Notes under the pieces: model-generated | Database searches by the model: none | Told to the model about the DNA's origin: nothing | The model's input: only the letters and a program-made list of their open reading frames with translations | Position numbers and translations under genes: made by a program | Part shown: positions 51,040-60,563 of the stretch, piece by piece | How the letters are laid out: each line of letters starts with the position of its first letter | Numbering within the stretch: position 1 is the stretch's first letter | NCBI RefSeq assembly: GCF_016097415.1 | Contig: NZ_JAEHGE010000003.1 | Location: forward strand, 196,880-260,879 | Reading direction: 5' to 3' | Source: a sulfur-oxidizing endosymbiont of Gigantopelta aegis | GTDB taxonomy: Bacteria; Pseudomonadota; Gammaproteobacteria; GRL18 | DNA length: 64,000 bases

Positions 51040-51696
51040 TTAGTGAATACGCTTAAAATTGTAAGTTCGGGATTTGCGGTCACGCACGACAAATTGCCCG
51101 GGTTCTCGATAAAACTGGAAATATAAGGTGATCTTTTTAGCTGGTATATAAGCAATCATCTTGTTGCCCTCGATTGCTAGCTGTCCGGCTAGATTTTTTG
51201 CCCCGCCATCAGACCAGAGAAAACGATTATCATTGTAAATGGCAATAACATCACCGGATTGACTCTGCCAGATACCATTCATACTGTTTTCATTAAAAGT
51301 ATAGTTATCGACCATCATCGTGCTGGCATCGGCAGGTTTGGCGTCGGGATCCCAAAAATTACTGCCGGAATTGCTCGTTGTTGCTGGATTGAATCGTGAA
51401 CCTGCATTTTTTAGTGAACGGGTATTTAAGCCACCGGGAGACATGGGAAAAGCAGTGAGTGGATAGAGGCCGTTCATGCCATTACTTAAACCATAGCCCA
51501 TTCCCGGCATCATAGTAGGTGAGTAAGGCATACTATTCATACCTGCAAAGTTATTGCTACCCAGCATTTGATTCATCACCTTCATCATCGTGGCCATCAT
51601 TTCAATGAAAGGCATGGAACGCCAATTATTATTGGCGGCAAATGTAGGTGTCGTGAGACAAAAGCACAATAATAAGTTGAGAAGTCGATGTTTCAA
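51040..51696 (-). CDS. Exported Met/Asn-rich protein, unknown function
   Basis: 218 residues with a signal peptide (MKHRLLNLLLCFCLTTPTFA). The first half is rich in Met, Asn, Gly and Pro (NSMPYSPTMMPGMGYGLSNG), the second half is a beta domain (NGIWQSQSGDVIAIYNDNRFLW, KITLYFQFYREPGQFVVRD). No family recognised. Converges with the RAYT-like gene. Confidence 0.7.
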   Translation of the reverse strand: MKHRLLNLLLCFCLTTPTFAANNNWRSMPFIEMMATMMKVMNQMLGSNNFAGMNSMPYSPTMMPGMGYGLSNGMNGLYPLTAFPMSPGGLNTRSLKNAGSRFNPATTSNSGSNFWDPDAKPADASTMMVDNYTFNENSMNGIWQSQSGDVIAIYNDNRFLWSDGGAKNLAGQLAIEGNKMIAYIPAKKITLYFQFYREPGQFVVRDRKSRTYNFKRIH

Positions 51697-51834
51697 TGGA
51701 ATGCCTGTTGATCCTGAACTGGTATTAATTCAACCTCACATTATAGTCGTTTTTTATACAATAGTTAATTAGAATTCGCTAAAGTATCGATATTGTGATG
51801 TAGCTTACAGTTTTGTGCACAGATCGGTGCTGAT

Positions 51835-52899
51835 TTATGTCATTCGTCGGATCAGTAATGTTGCCAGTAAAACACTGCAAAGGGTAATTAAACTGGCGCT
51901 CAGCAGTGGGCTGACATCATAAACCAGACCAAACTGAGCCGTAATTTTGTTGGCAATGGTGAACACAATGCCGATAAACACACCTATCATCAGTCGGCTG
52001 CCAGCATTGCCTGCACGTGAGGAGCTGAATACGAAAGGAATTGCCAGTAGGAGCATGGCGGCGATGGAAAATGGCTGGACAATTTTATTCCAGAATGTCA
52101 GCCAGTATTGATTGCTCTTGAGGCTATTATCATCGAGATAGCTGGCATAGCGATAGAGACCATAGGCGGAAAGATATTCTAAATTAGAGATAATGACATC
52201 GACCAATTCCAGATCCAATAAAGTGGGCCAACGCGCTTGATCAATTTGATTGCTAATGACTTTATTGTCAGTGATGAAGGTTTGTTTGATGCCTTTTAGA
52301 ATCCAATCTTCACCATCGTAGTGGGCACTATCGGCATAAGTGCTCACTTTTAGAGTTTTGTCTTGGGCAAACGTAAAAATACTCACATGTCCCAGGGTCT
52401 TATCAGAGGTAATGGAATGAATCTTGGTAAAAGTATCTTTATCACGTACCCAGATGGCATTGTTTGATACGGTACTGGTTGTACCGCTGGTCTTGGTCGA
52501 CCAATGGTTGTTGGCCATTTTTTCTGTAATGGGAAGTACATACTCACCAATCATAAAAGTAAAAATGGCCAAAATAAAAGCGGCTTTCATGACCGATAGG
52601 ATAATTTTGCCTATAGAAACACCGGCAGTGCGAATCGCAACCAGTTCATTGCTGCTGTTTAGCGCTCCCAATCCCATCATTGCACCTAATAATACAGAAA
52701 AAGGAAATAGTTGATAGAGACGGCGGGGCATCGTCAATAAAGTGTAATAAAAGGCATCGCCTAATTCAAAATCACCTTTACCGACGTATTTAAAGCTGTC
52801 GGCAAGGACAATAAAGCCGTATAACGATAAAATAATGAGGAGAAATAAAAGTGTTGAGTAGATAACGGTTTTTATGATGTAGCGATCAAGTATGTTCAT
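51835..52899 (-). CDS. lptG: LPS export permease LptG
   Basis: 354 residues; six membrane segments and a periplasmic jellyroll. Starts MNILDRYIIKTVIYSTLLFLLIILSLYGFI and includes KVSTYADSAHYDGEDWILKGI. With LptF and LptB it extracts LPS from the inner membrane. Unusually, lptF does not adjoin it here. Confidence 0.95.
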   Translation of the reverse strand: MNILDRYIIKTVIYSTLLFLLIILSLYGFIVLADSFKYVGKGDFELGDAFYYTLLTMPRRLYQLFPFSVLLGAMMGLGALNSSNELVAIRTAGVSIGKIILSVMKAAFILAIFTFMIGEYVLPITEKMANNHWSTKTSGTTSTVSNNAIWVRDKDTFTKIHSITSDKTLGHVSIFTFAQDKTLKVSTYADSAHYDGEDWILKGIKQTFITDNKVISNQIDQARWPTLLDLELVDVIISNLEYLSAYGLYRYASYLDDNSLKSNQYWLTFWNKIVQPFSIAAMLLLAIPFVFSSSRAGNAGSRLMIGVFIGIVFTIANKITAQFGLVYDVSPLLSASLITLCSVLLATLLIRRMT

Positions 52900-52983
52900 A
52901 GTGATGATTCAGAGAGTATGCTAAAAAAGAACACCGGACTTTGCTCTATAGAATTGCTAATAGTGATGAAGTATTACTTTTAC

Positions 52984-53166
52984 TTAATTCCATTTATAGC
53001 CAAGCGTAGAAAGCTTATAGCTTAAATGACTGAAAAAACGACTAAACATCCAGATAATGCTGATAAAGAGGATTTTTAGTGATAATAAAGCAAAAGACAG
53101 CAAAGTAACCAGCATTGCAAAAAAACTGAAGATAAACTGCCCGGTTTTTTTTATCTCGTTAGCCAC
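52984..53166 (-). CDS. Small membrane protein, possible
   Basis: 60 residues with one long hydrophobic stretch (FIFSFFAMLVTLLSFALLSLKILFISIIW), which could be one or two membrane segments. Weak GAGAG ribosome-binding site. No family recognised; it could be a chance frame. Confidence 0.4.
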   Translation of the reverse strand: MANEIKKTGQFIFSFFAMLVTLLSFALLSLKILFISIIWMFSRFFSHLSYKLSTLGYKWN

Positions 53167-53282
53167 TTTATTTCTCTCTTGGTTTTCTATGCATTTTGAA
53201 AGTATAAGCCTAATATGACAAAAATAATACTCAAATCGCCCATAGCGCTGCTTTATGTGACGTTAAATGTGATGAAAATTCA

Positions 53283-53672
53283 TTAATGTAAAAATTTGGG
53301 GCGGGTCAGGGTAAAGGGGTGAACTTCAGCATCAAACATCTGTCCATCACTCGCTTTCATTTGGTAGCTCCCTTGCATACTGCCTACGGGGGTATGAATG
53401 ATTGTACCACTGGTATAGGTGAAATCTTCGCCAGGTTTCAGGTTGGGGTGTTCGCCCACCACACCAGGTCCTTTGACTTCTTGAGTTTTGCCTTCTGCAT
53501 CGGTAATGATCCAGTGTCGAGAGATAAGCTGTGCCGACTCTGTGCCCTTGTTTAACATATTAATAGTATATGAAAAAACATATCGATTATCAGTAGGTGA
53601 AGACTGCTCTTCTATGTACTGAACTTTGACATCTACCGAAATATTATATTTAGTCGCATGTTGCTGAGGCAT
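53283..53672 (-). CDS. apaG: ApaG protein
   Basis: 129 residues from MPQQHATKYNISVDVKVQYIEEQ; a longer frame adds 22 residues that do not fit the family. Fibronectin-like fold signature with RHWIITDAEGKTQEVKGPGVVGE, PGEDFTYTSGTIIHTPVGSMQGSY. Role unclear, often linked to apaH and rsmA. rsmA is 1.5 kb away. Confidence 0.95.
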   Translation of the reverse strand: MPQQHATKYNISVDVKVQYIEEQSSPTDNRYVFSYTINMLNKGTESAQLISRHWIITDAEGKTQEVKGPGVVGEHPNLKPGEDFTYTSGTIIHTPVGSMQGSYQMKASDGQMFDAEVHPFTLTRPKFLH

Positions 53673-53800
53673 ATTTTTCCCTGGTTTTACGAAAATAAAT
53701 TGGACAAATATTATACACTGAATCGGCTTCGTGCTCACTAAAAAACGTCAGCTTTATGTGTCTTAGTGGGGACAGATCAAATAAGCTAATTTATCTTTAC

Positions 53801-53889
53801 ATTTGTAAGATGTGGTGAGGAACGAACCGCATCAAAAATGTTTGTTTAAAGCCATTGATGCGGTTCGTTCCTCACCACATCCTACATTT
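53801..53889. repeat. GTGGTGAGGAACGAACC palindromic repeat
   Basis: Two near-perfect 34-bp arms (GATGTGGTGAGGAACGAACC ... and its complement) around a 19-base loop. One copy in the window, unlike either of the other repeat families. Intergenic between apaG and comFB. Confidence 0.82.
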
Positions 53890-53949
53890 GAAGTGTAACA
53901 AGGTTTGAACGATGTCTCTTAGTGTGCATTAGAGGTTAGAACTAATGCT

Positions 53950-54249
53950 TTATGTTTGCTGAAAAGTCGTGGGTCTGGCTTCTTCATCTTCTTGATTGTC
54001 CACATGATCTTTAGCTTTTAAGACCGCAGATTTAACGGCGTGATCCATTTCTGTGCGATCATCCGTACTGAGAAAAAAGGCCATATCCACATCATGGCGC
54101 ACATAACGAGCCGGTAACATATTGAGAGCAATACAGGCGATGTCCTGTAAATAATCTTCATCAATATTTTTAATGTCATCAACAAATGTTTGGATTAATT
54201 CTCTGACAACCAGTGTTTCATAATAATTGTGAATCGAATCAAAGCGCAT
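53950..54249 (-). CDS. ComFB-family protein
   Basis: 99 residues. The ComFB pattern: HNYYETLVVRELIQTF, DEDYLQDIACIALNMLPARYVRHDVDM. In Bacillus comFB is in the late competence operon; in cyanobacteria relatives bind cyclic di-nucleotides. Its role here is open. Confidence 0.88.
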   Translation of the reverse strand: MRFDSIHNYYETLVVRELIQTFVDDIKNIDEDYLQDIACIALNMLPARYVRHDVDMAFFLSTDDRTEMDHAVKSAVLKAKDHVDNQEDEEARPTTFQQT

Positions 54250-54316
54250 AACTACTCCAGAATAAAGAGTTCAATAGATACTATGAGCCTAGATATTAAA
54301 CGCCTGAAAATCAAGT

Positions 54317-54799
54317 TTATTGACGCAATTTCCAGGTGGGTGTTTTATCTGCATAAATGAGCTCATGCTTGAGCAACCATTCTTGTACTTCTTCGGCATC
54401 CTCATGAAACCAGCGCTTTGCCGAGCCTAAGCGAAAAGTGTAGCCCCACTCATCCATGTCGAGCATCATTTGTTCCTGATTCATTGCGGGTAAATAATCG
54501 GCCAGCAATATTTGCAAATAACAGACTGCATTTTCTTCATCGTAGCCACCGGCAGCATTGGTATCTAAATTTTCCCGTCTTTGAGCATCCATACAGATAT
54601 AGTGGCAGGATTCGTGTAATGCGGAGTGAATAGGGGTATCAGAACGCACATAGAGCTGATTTTTTATGATCCCCGCTTCGGGCTCACCAAACCAGGTGCC
54701 AGGAATACTTTGCTGGTCTTTTACACGGTTAATTTGTATCTGGTAGCGGGCGAGCAATGAAACTAATGAGGCATGTTGCTCAATATGACAAAAAAACAT
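54317..54799 (-). CDS. Conserved protein with HExxH zinc motif
   Basis: 160 residues. The sequence IHSALHESCHYICMDAQR holds HESCH, a metallopeptidase-type HExxH, and a possible third ligand in GGYDEENAVCYLQ. Single domain, no signal peptide. Family recognised only as conserved hypothetical; protease activity is inference. Confidence 0.7.
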   Translation of the reverse strand: MFFCHIEQHASLVSLLARYQIQINRVKDQQSIPGTWFGEPEAGIIKNQLYVRSDTPIHSALHESCHYICMDAQRRENLDTNAAGGYDEENAVCYLQILLADYLPAMNQEQMMLDMDEWGYTFRLGSAKRWFHEDAEEVQEWLLKHELIYADKTPTWKLRQ

Positions 54800-54980
54800 G
54801 ATTTTGTTCCAAAAAAAGTGGAAATTTTAAAAAATTATATTGTCCTAAAATAAGATAGCATAGAAAGTTAACTTAATTTCTAAGGTGGTTTCTATAATTG
54901 CTTGTTTATTATTGTTTATTATTGTTTATTTTGATCTTATATATTATTTTTCATATTGTTTTTCATAAAAGGTACGTGAC

Positions 54981-55223
54981 ATGAGGAAAAAACCCGATCT
55001 TTTACTCTTATTGACGGTACTCGTGGTCTCGGGCGTGATTATCAGTAATTTTGTCGTTAGCAATCACCCGAATAAAAATAGCCATCAATTGTCTTTACTT
55101 AATACTAAATATGGCCAGCTTGAGCCTGGACAGTTAAGCAAGATACGTGCTGAACGTGATATCGAATTAGCTAAATTTCGCCTGCATAAGCTCAAGACTC
55201 AACAGTTTGCACATATAGATTAG
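54981..55223 (+). CDS. Small single-pass membrane protein
   Basis: 80 residues; membrane segment at about 7-26 (LLLLLTVLVVSGVIISNFVV) and a hydrophilic tail with two basic helices. The AGGTACGT region upstream is a plausible ribosome-binding site. Its end overlaps the rsmA 3' end by 32 bp on the opposite strand, so the termini are real overlaps or the stop is misplaced. Confidence 0.55.
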   Translation: MRKKPDLLLLLTVLVVSGVIISNFVVSNHPNKNSHQLSLLNTKYGQLEPGQLSKIRAERDIELAKFRLHKLKTQQFAHID

Positions 55224-56028
55224 TCAAACTCACAAACTCGCTGATGCTGAGAGTTTCTGCGCGTCTACTCGGATCAATATCACATTGCTCAATTTGTTCA
55301 GCCGTGAGTATTTTCTTCAAATTATTACGTAATGTTTTACGTCGTTGAGAGAAAGCAGCCCGAGCGATGTCTGACAGGTTATCGGTACTGGCATTGATAA
55401 GTTGCGTGCCGGACATTTCTTTTCTTGGGGTCAGCTGCACAATTGCCGAATCGACCTTGGGCGCAGGATTAAATGCCCCCGGAGGCACGATAAAAAGCTG
55501 TTCTGCATGACATAAGTATTGTACCAATATACTCAAACGCCCATAAGTCTTACTGCCCGGTGCTGCCGTTAAACGCTCAACCACTTCTTTTTGCAACATA
55601 AAGTGCATGTCATCGATAATTGCCACATTTTCCAATAAATGAAAAATCAGAGGCGTAGAAATATTATAGGGCAAGTTCCCGACTAATCTGAGTTTAGAGC
55701 CATTAGCTGATGATAAAGAGCCTTCAGCGTTTAGTAAAGAGCCAAAATCAAACTTCAATGCATCATTGCTATGAATGCTAAAATTCTCATAAGCAGAAAA
55801 CCGCTCTTCCAGAATAGGGATCAAATCACGATCCAGCTCAATCACATCTAACTTACCGGCATGATTAACCAAATGCTCAGTAATAGCCCCCTTGCCTGGG
55901 CCAATTTCAACTAAATGTTGCTCCTTTGTGGCAGCAATAGCGGCAATAATGCGCTCAATAATATTCGGATCGTGTAAAAAATTCTGTCCAAATCGTTTCC
56001 GCGCCTTATGCTTCGATAGCTTAGCCAT
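55192..56028 (-). CDS. rsmA: 16S rRNA dimethyladenosine transferase RsmA (KsgA)
   Basis: 278 residues. SAM motif LVEIGPGKGAITEHLV, catalytic NLPYNIST, and RKRFGQNFLHDPNI at the start. Dimethylates A1518 and A1519 of 16S rRNA. Usual length. Confidence 0.97.
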   Translation of the reverse strand: MAKLSKHKARKRFGQNFLHDPNIIERIIAAIAATKEQHLVEIGPGKGAITEHLVNHAGKLDVIELDRDLIPILEERFSAYENFSIHSNDALKFDFGSLLNAEGSLSSANGSKLRLVGNLPYNISTPLIFHLLENVAIIDDMHFMLQKEVVERLTAAPGSKTYGRLSILVQYLCHAEQLFIVPPGAFNPAPKVDSAIVQLTPRKEMSGTQLINASTDNLSDIARAAFSQRRKTLRNNLKKILTAEQIEQCDIDPSRRAETLSISEFVSLTNLYVQTVES

Positions 56029-56191
56029 ATAAAATTCTTTATTCTCATCGGTTATTTTTGTCAGATTATACCATCAACAATCCAGTCTCTATGTAATTGG
56101 TAGTGAAATAATTGATCAATAGTTTTTATTGACGTACGGCATTTGTGTTGTACGATAAAGTTATCGTACATCTTAGGATAGTCGATTTGTT

Positions 56192-56651
56192 ATGCCAGAG
56201 TTATACTTTATCTTGTTGGATAGAGAAAAAGCTCATAATGCACTTAAGCAGGCCTTTATTCATGGCGATAGGAATGCAGGGAATTATCCGTCCAATATTG
56301 CTGATATTCTAGTTTCTATTATTAACTTAGGATCTTCTTTTTGGCAGAAGGAAATAGACTGTCTATTAGTTTTATTTAAAGAAAATGATGTTTTGGCGTA
56401 TTTTAGGCACAGCGCTGATAAAATCTATCAATGTCTTTGTCACAGAGCCATCATTATTATCATCATTAAAGAAATGGCAATCACTCTGGCAAGAGGCAGG
56501 AAAAGATTACGAAGATATCAGCATTTCATTACAAGCTATATCCGCAATGAGGTTGGCAATAGAACAAAAAAATGACCAGCCATTGTTAAGGCTGAGCAAA
56601 GAAGTCCGTGAACTGGTAGAACCTCTTGTCTCTGATGTAATCAATAAATAG
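56192..56651 (+). pseudogene. Broken short gene of unknown function
   Basis: Two overlapping frames, 56192-56575 and 56385-56651, look like one protein split by a frameshift near 56400-56450. The first begins MPELYFILLDREKAHNALKQAF; the second continues FVTEPSLLSSLKKWQSLWQEAGKD and ends SDVINK. The two parts have similar protein-like composition. No family recognised. Confidence 0.4.
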
Positions 56652-56745
56652 GGTTTTTCACACTATCATGTACTTGTGACTGCTATTCAATATACGAATT
56701 ATGCGATATTTGCTACCCAGTAAAAAGCCTCAGAAGAAATGCGGC

Positions 56746-56837
56746 GTAGGGTGGGCACGTTTTTTGTGCCCATGCTGAAGTGTGAATATAAGATTTTTCC
56801 TTGAGTCAGCGTGGGTAGGCAAAGCCATGCCCACCCA
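56746..56837. repeat. GTAGGGTGGGCA palindromic repeat, copy 2 (diverged)
   Basis: Same arms as the repeat at 22327, with several changes and one side shortened (GTAGGGTGGGCACG ... GCCATGCCCACCC). The rest of the gap 56652-57115 (upstream of cspA) contains only the cspA leader. Confidence 0.75.
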
Positions 56838-57115
56838 CAGTTCTTATTATAAGTACGCAATAATGTAAAGAGCCATAAAAAGTGGTTTTACCCGCAGAAA
56901 TCACTCTGAAAACTTAAGATATTATACCATTAACAAAAGAAATCCGTATTTTCTTATAAATATTATGTAAATCCTACATTAATTATTCTCATAATTCTGC
57001 TATAATGGCACTTGTCTAGTTGTTATGTATATTTGTCTAAACCTATCACTTTATGTTTAAATGGGTGAATTCGAATATAAAAGCAATATCATTCACCAAT
57101 AATACGAGTAAAATA

Positions 57116-57322
57116 ATGAGTACAGGTACAGTTAAGTGGTTCAACGCGGATAAAGGTTTTGGTTTCATTACTCCTGAAGATGGCAGTAAGGATCTTTTTG
57201 TTCATCATTCAGAAATTCAAAGTGGTGGCGCCTATGCAACACTGAATGAAGGTCAAGCAGTGGAATTTGAAGTTGGCGAAGGTCAAAAAGGCCCTTGTGC
57301 GAATAAAGTGGTTGCTCTTTAA
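57116..57322 (+). CDS. cspA: Cold-shock protein (CspA family)
   Basis: 68 residues from ATG ([34 protein letters not shown]); a longer frame adds 21 residues that do not belong. RNP1 (KGFGFI) and RNP2 (DLFVHH) intact. The upstream 150-bp leader is typical of cold-shock mRNAs. Confidence 0.95.
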   Translation: MSTGTVKWFNADKGFGFITPEDGSKDLFVHHSEIQSGGAYATLNEGQAVEFEVGEGQKGPCANKVVAL

Positions 57323-58135
57323 GCTTTAACGCAAGTTTGCGTTCCTGAATTGCAGTCTTTATTTGCAATCATTCAGGAGCTTGCATTCTAAGCTGGCGTT
57401 GCTCTTCTTCGGCAAAGGCGGCTTTTATTTCTTCCAATACGGTGTCCACATCGGCCGTTTGTGTGCTTTCCTTAAAATAACCCGTTAACTCGGCTTCCGG
57501 GTGTAATTCCCCCGCTTCGTATAATGCCCAAATTTCCTTGGCGTATTGTCTATTAAGCAATTCTGGTGCGTATTGTGCGTAGTAGGTGCTAATATTGTTA
57601 ACATCCCGCTCTAACATCCATTTTGCCTGATTATTAGCTGATGCATCCACTACCTGTGGCAAGTCAATAATGACCGGACCATACTCATCAACCAAGACAT
57701 TAAATTCTGACAGATCGCCATGAATCAAACCAATACACAGCATCCGCGTCACGTATTGCATGATAGTAGCATGATCTTCTAAGGCTTGTTCTGCAGACAT
57801 TGAGACATCGTTCAGACGCGGTGCGACCTGGCCTTCGTCGTCAGTGATTAGCTCCATCAGCAAGACGCCATCAAAGCAACCGTAGGGCTTAGGTACTCGA
57901 ACACCGGCATCAGAAAGGCTATAGAGTGCTTCGACCTCGGTATTTTGCCAGGCTTTCTCTTGTTGCACCCGGCCAAATTTTGAGCCTTTTTCCATGGCTC
58001 GATTACGGCGGCTATTACGCCCCTTGCGACCTTCTCTATATTGCACTGCTTGTTTAAAGCTGCGCTTATTAATTTCTTTATAAACCTTGGCGCAGAGGAT
58101 TTCAGAGCCACTGCGTACAATATAGACTACAGCTT

Positions 58136-59363
58136 TGATGTGTCAACACTTTTCCGGACAGTTTTCTAAATATTTTTTTGGCTGTTTCAAGTGATTTTTG
58201 TCATTTTGTATTTCCTAATTTCTCATGTTAACTTTAAACAGATGAAGAGAAAGGGCTTTGCCCTCTGGAACGATAGAGGTTCCATTCACCCAAGGTATTT
58301 TCACAACGGTAATGATCCTGTTACAATATCTTCACGGCACAGGCTAGCCGATGGCCGTTTGTAATGGGCGGCATTTATGTCGCCTTTTCTATGACTATCA
58401 GAGGCATATTGGCTACCTCGGTCAGTATGCCAAAGCAATCCATCCATTGGTTTACGCTTCCATATGGCCATCAGTAAAGCATCATTGACTAGCTTGGCTT
58501 TCATTCGCTCATCCATCGACCAGCCAACAATTTGCCTAGAGAATAAGTCAATGACAACCGCTAAATATAACCAGCCTTCCTTGGTGGCAATATAGGTAAT
58601 ATCACCCACATAGTAGCGATCAGGTTGAGAGACAGTAAACTCTCTTTCCAGTAAATTTGGAGATATACGCTTATTATGCTTGGAATTAGTCGTCGCTTTA
58701 AAGCGTCTCTTCGTTTTACAAAACAAACCGGCTTTTTTCATTAATCGACCAATTCTCCGGCGGCTTATATGAACGCCTTTTTCAGCCAGTTTTCTTTTAA
58801 GACGACGGGTTCCATAAGTCTTGCGACTGTCTTCAAACAGTTTTTTAGCTGCTCAGTAAGCGCTTCATTTTCTTTCTCTCTATCCGTTTTAGGAGAGCTA
58901 ACCCAATCATAATAGCAACTACGGGAAACATCCATAAAACGGCACAGAATCGTTACCGGGTAATCTTTAGCCTGATCAGTTATCCATGCGTACTTCACAA
59001 AGTTTCCCTTGCAAAGTACGCTGTGGCCTTTTTAATAAATCACGCTCCTGAATCACTTTTGCCAATTCTTTTTTTCAGACGTTTTACTTCATCATAAATG
59101 TGTTCATCACTTCTATTGGCTACCGTCTTCACCGGTTTGGAATATTTACTGATCCAGGTATGTAGAGTATTTACATTAACACCTAGCTCCCTGGCAGTCT
59201 GAGAAACGGGTTGATCCGTCTCATTAGCTAATTTGACAGCTGATTCTTTAAATTCTGATGTATAGCTTTTATTCGGTTTTTTTGTTTGATCATTCATTTT
59301 AGGTCACACTTTTTATCTTTTAGTTATTTTAAGTTGTGTGTCCGGTTAAGTATAGCCACATTA
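58136..59363 (-). mobile_element. IS3-family insertion sequence, copy 3 (1228 bp, internally deleted)
   Basis: Termini match copies 1 and 2. CTT target duplication at 58133-58135 and 59364-59366. It lacks about 270 bp of the transposase 3' end between CGCCTTTT and CTATGACTATCAG, and has several 3-10 bp losses near 58216, 58277, 58345 and 58358 relative to copies 1 and 2. It cannot move on its own. Confidence 0.92.
58301..59297 (-). pseudogene. IS3-family transposase of copy 3
   Basis: OrfA is open for 85 residues (59297-59040), ending in an extra A before GAATTGG; OrfB is split by the same CAGCTAAAAAAACTG loss as the other copies, then open from [13 protein letters not shown], and stops after the deletion. 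The third acidic residue of the DDE triad is lost. Confidence 0.82.
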
Positions 59364-59609
59364 CTTCTTTGCCACTCATTAAGGACTGATGACTTCATCG
59401 ATCAGTCCGTCTTCAACTAAGGGTTGGATTCGTTTAGGGATTTTCATGTCATTCTTATAACGTACTTGGGTGAATTTTGGAACTAAAATTAGTCATACAG
59501 GTAAAATATGTCCTCTTTCTCAGTCAAATGGATACTTGATTACCCACAAAGCTCCGCCATATTTCGATAATTATACTATAATTAAAGTATAGATTATGTG
59601 TGGAGTAGA

Positions 59610-59800
59610 ATGATGTCAAAAAATAAAATTCAGTTTCAAGAAGGTTATAGTTTATTTGAGCTTTTTATCGATTATGGCACTGACAAACAGTGCCGACAAG
59701 CCTTATTTAAATGGAAATTCCCTGATGGATTTGTTTGCCCAGAGTGTGGCAATAAGACTTATTGCACTCTAGAACATCGCCATCTTTATCAGGATTTATT
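59610..59800 (+). pseudogene. IS1595-family transposase fragment
   Basis: About 60 codons of the N-terminal zinc-ribbon part (QCRQALFKWKFPDGFVCPECGNKTYCTLEHRHLYQ), normally followed by the second CxxC and the DDE domain, which are absent. The frame then runs into the parE remnant on the other strand. Confidence 0.75.
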
Positions 59801-60013
59801 AGATGGGTGGCTAAAAATGTTTCCTCTTATCATTTCATTATTAATTTCTGGAACAATTCTACCAATTAGAGCTTGATGGGGAATTTTTCTGGAAACTGAA
59901 AGTATTTTTGAAACAACTGCTTGTGCATAAAACTCAGAATCTCTTGCTATATACTCTGCTATTGAATCAAGATCCTCTATTGCTTCTGGAGACCATTCTA
60001 TTGTGTAATCCAT
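59789..60013 (-). pseudogene. ParE/RelE-like toxin, C-terminus lost
   Basis: MDYTIEWSPEAIEDLDSIAEYIARDS and the following VPEINNEMIR match the ParE superfamily, but the normal C-terminal strand (about 20 residues) is replaced by IS1595 sequence. It overlaps the antitoxin remnant upstream. Confidence 0.75.
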
Positions 60014-60187
60014 TTACTGAATTTCCTTTCGACATCATCCTGACTTAGGGTTCCTTCAGTTTTTGCACGTTCAATACCCCTATGTATTTTTTTCAACTAC
60101 ATACAGATGGTATTGTACATCTTCCAGTGTGCATTCATCCGGTAACTGATCAAGAAGTAATTTTACTTCTTCTTTTGCTGTATTCAT
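59998..60187 (-). pseudogene. Antitoxin partner of the ParE-like toxin, frameshifted
   Basis: MNTAKEEVKLLLDQLPDECTLEDVQYHLYVVEK then IHRGIERAKTEGTLSQDDVERK after one extra A in a 7-A run. This is the usual short antitoxin of ParE-type modules. The pair is probably dead. Confidence 0.65.
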
Positions 60188-60208
60188 ATTTGCCTCATAT
60201 TGGTAGTT

Positions 60209-60493
60209 TTATTTTAATTGCCAATGTTTTGTTTTGGAATCACGCTCTAACTCCCCTTTAGCTTCAAGCTCACGAACTAAAGCTACTATCCAGTATTGTT
60301 GATTGGATGATGTTGCCTTCTCATATTCTCCCCAATCAAAGCCACACATTCTAAATGTTTGTGCTAACTTTAGCCCATAGCCAGTCTTGGCTAGCCATAA
60401 TCTAAACCCCATAGCCAGTCTTGGCCACCCATAATCTAAACCCAGTGTAATACAAATAATAAGCTGAAACAAATGCTCATGGGATAGTATCAC
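60209..60493 (-). CDS. Uncertain protein remnant with internal duplication
   Basis: 94 codons. Only the C-terminal part (TFRMCGFDWGEYEKATSSNQQYWIVALVRELEAKG ...) looks like protein; the front contains a 34-bp tandem duplication (60374-60407 and 60408-60441) that shifts frame. Probably a gene remnant. No family recognised. Confidence 0.3.
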   Translation of the reverse strand: MILSHEHLFQLIICITLGLDYGWPRLAMGFRLWLAKTGYGLKLAQTFRMCGFDWGEYEKATSSNQQYWIVALVRELEAKGELERDSKTKHWQLK

Positions 60494-60563
60494 TTGAATA
60501 TTGTACGTTTATATTCTATACTCTTCATTCTAACTGTCATACCGATTAAATGGAGTTAATCAA

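Larger units (their letters stand above)
57369..59447 (-). pseudogene. RIO1-type serine kinase, split by IS3 copy 3
   Basis: N-terminal piece 59447-59364: MKIPKRIQPLVEDGLIDEVISP, then one T is missing before LMSGKE. C-terminal piece 58135-57369: AVVYIVRSGSEILCAKVYKE, HGDLSEFNVLVDEYGPVIIDLPQ, ending EEEQRQLRMQAPE. Removing the IS and one CTT joins GKE-AVVY cleanly. RIO kinases carry the HGDLSEFN catalytic loop, and bacterial forms are little studied. The gene is inactive as written. Confidence 0.9.
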
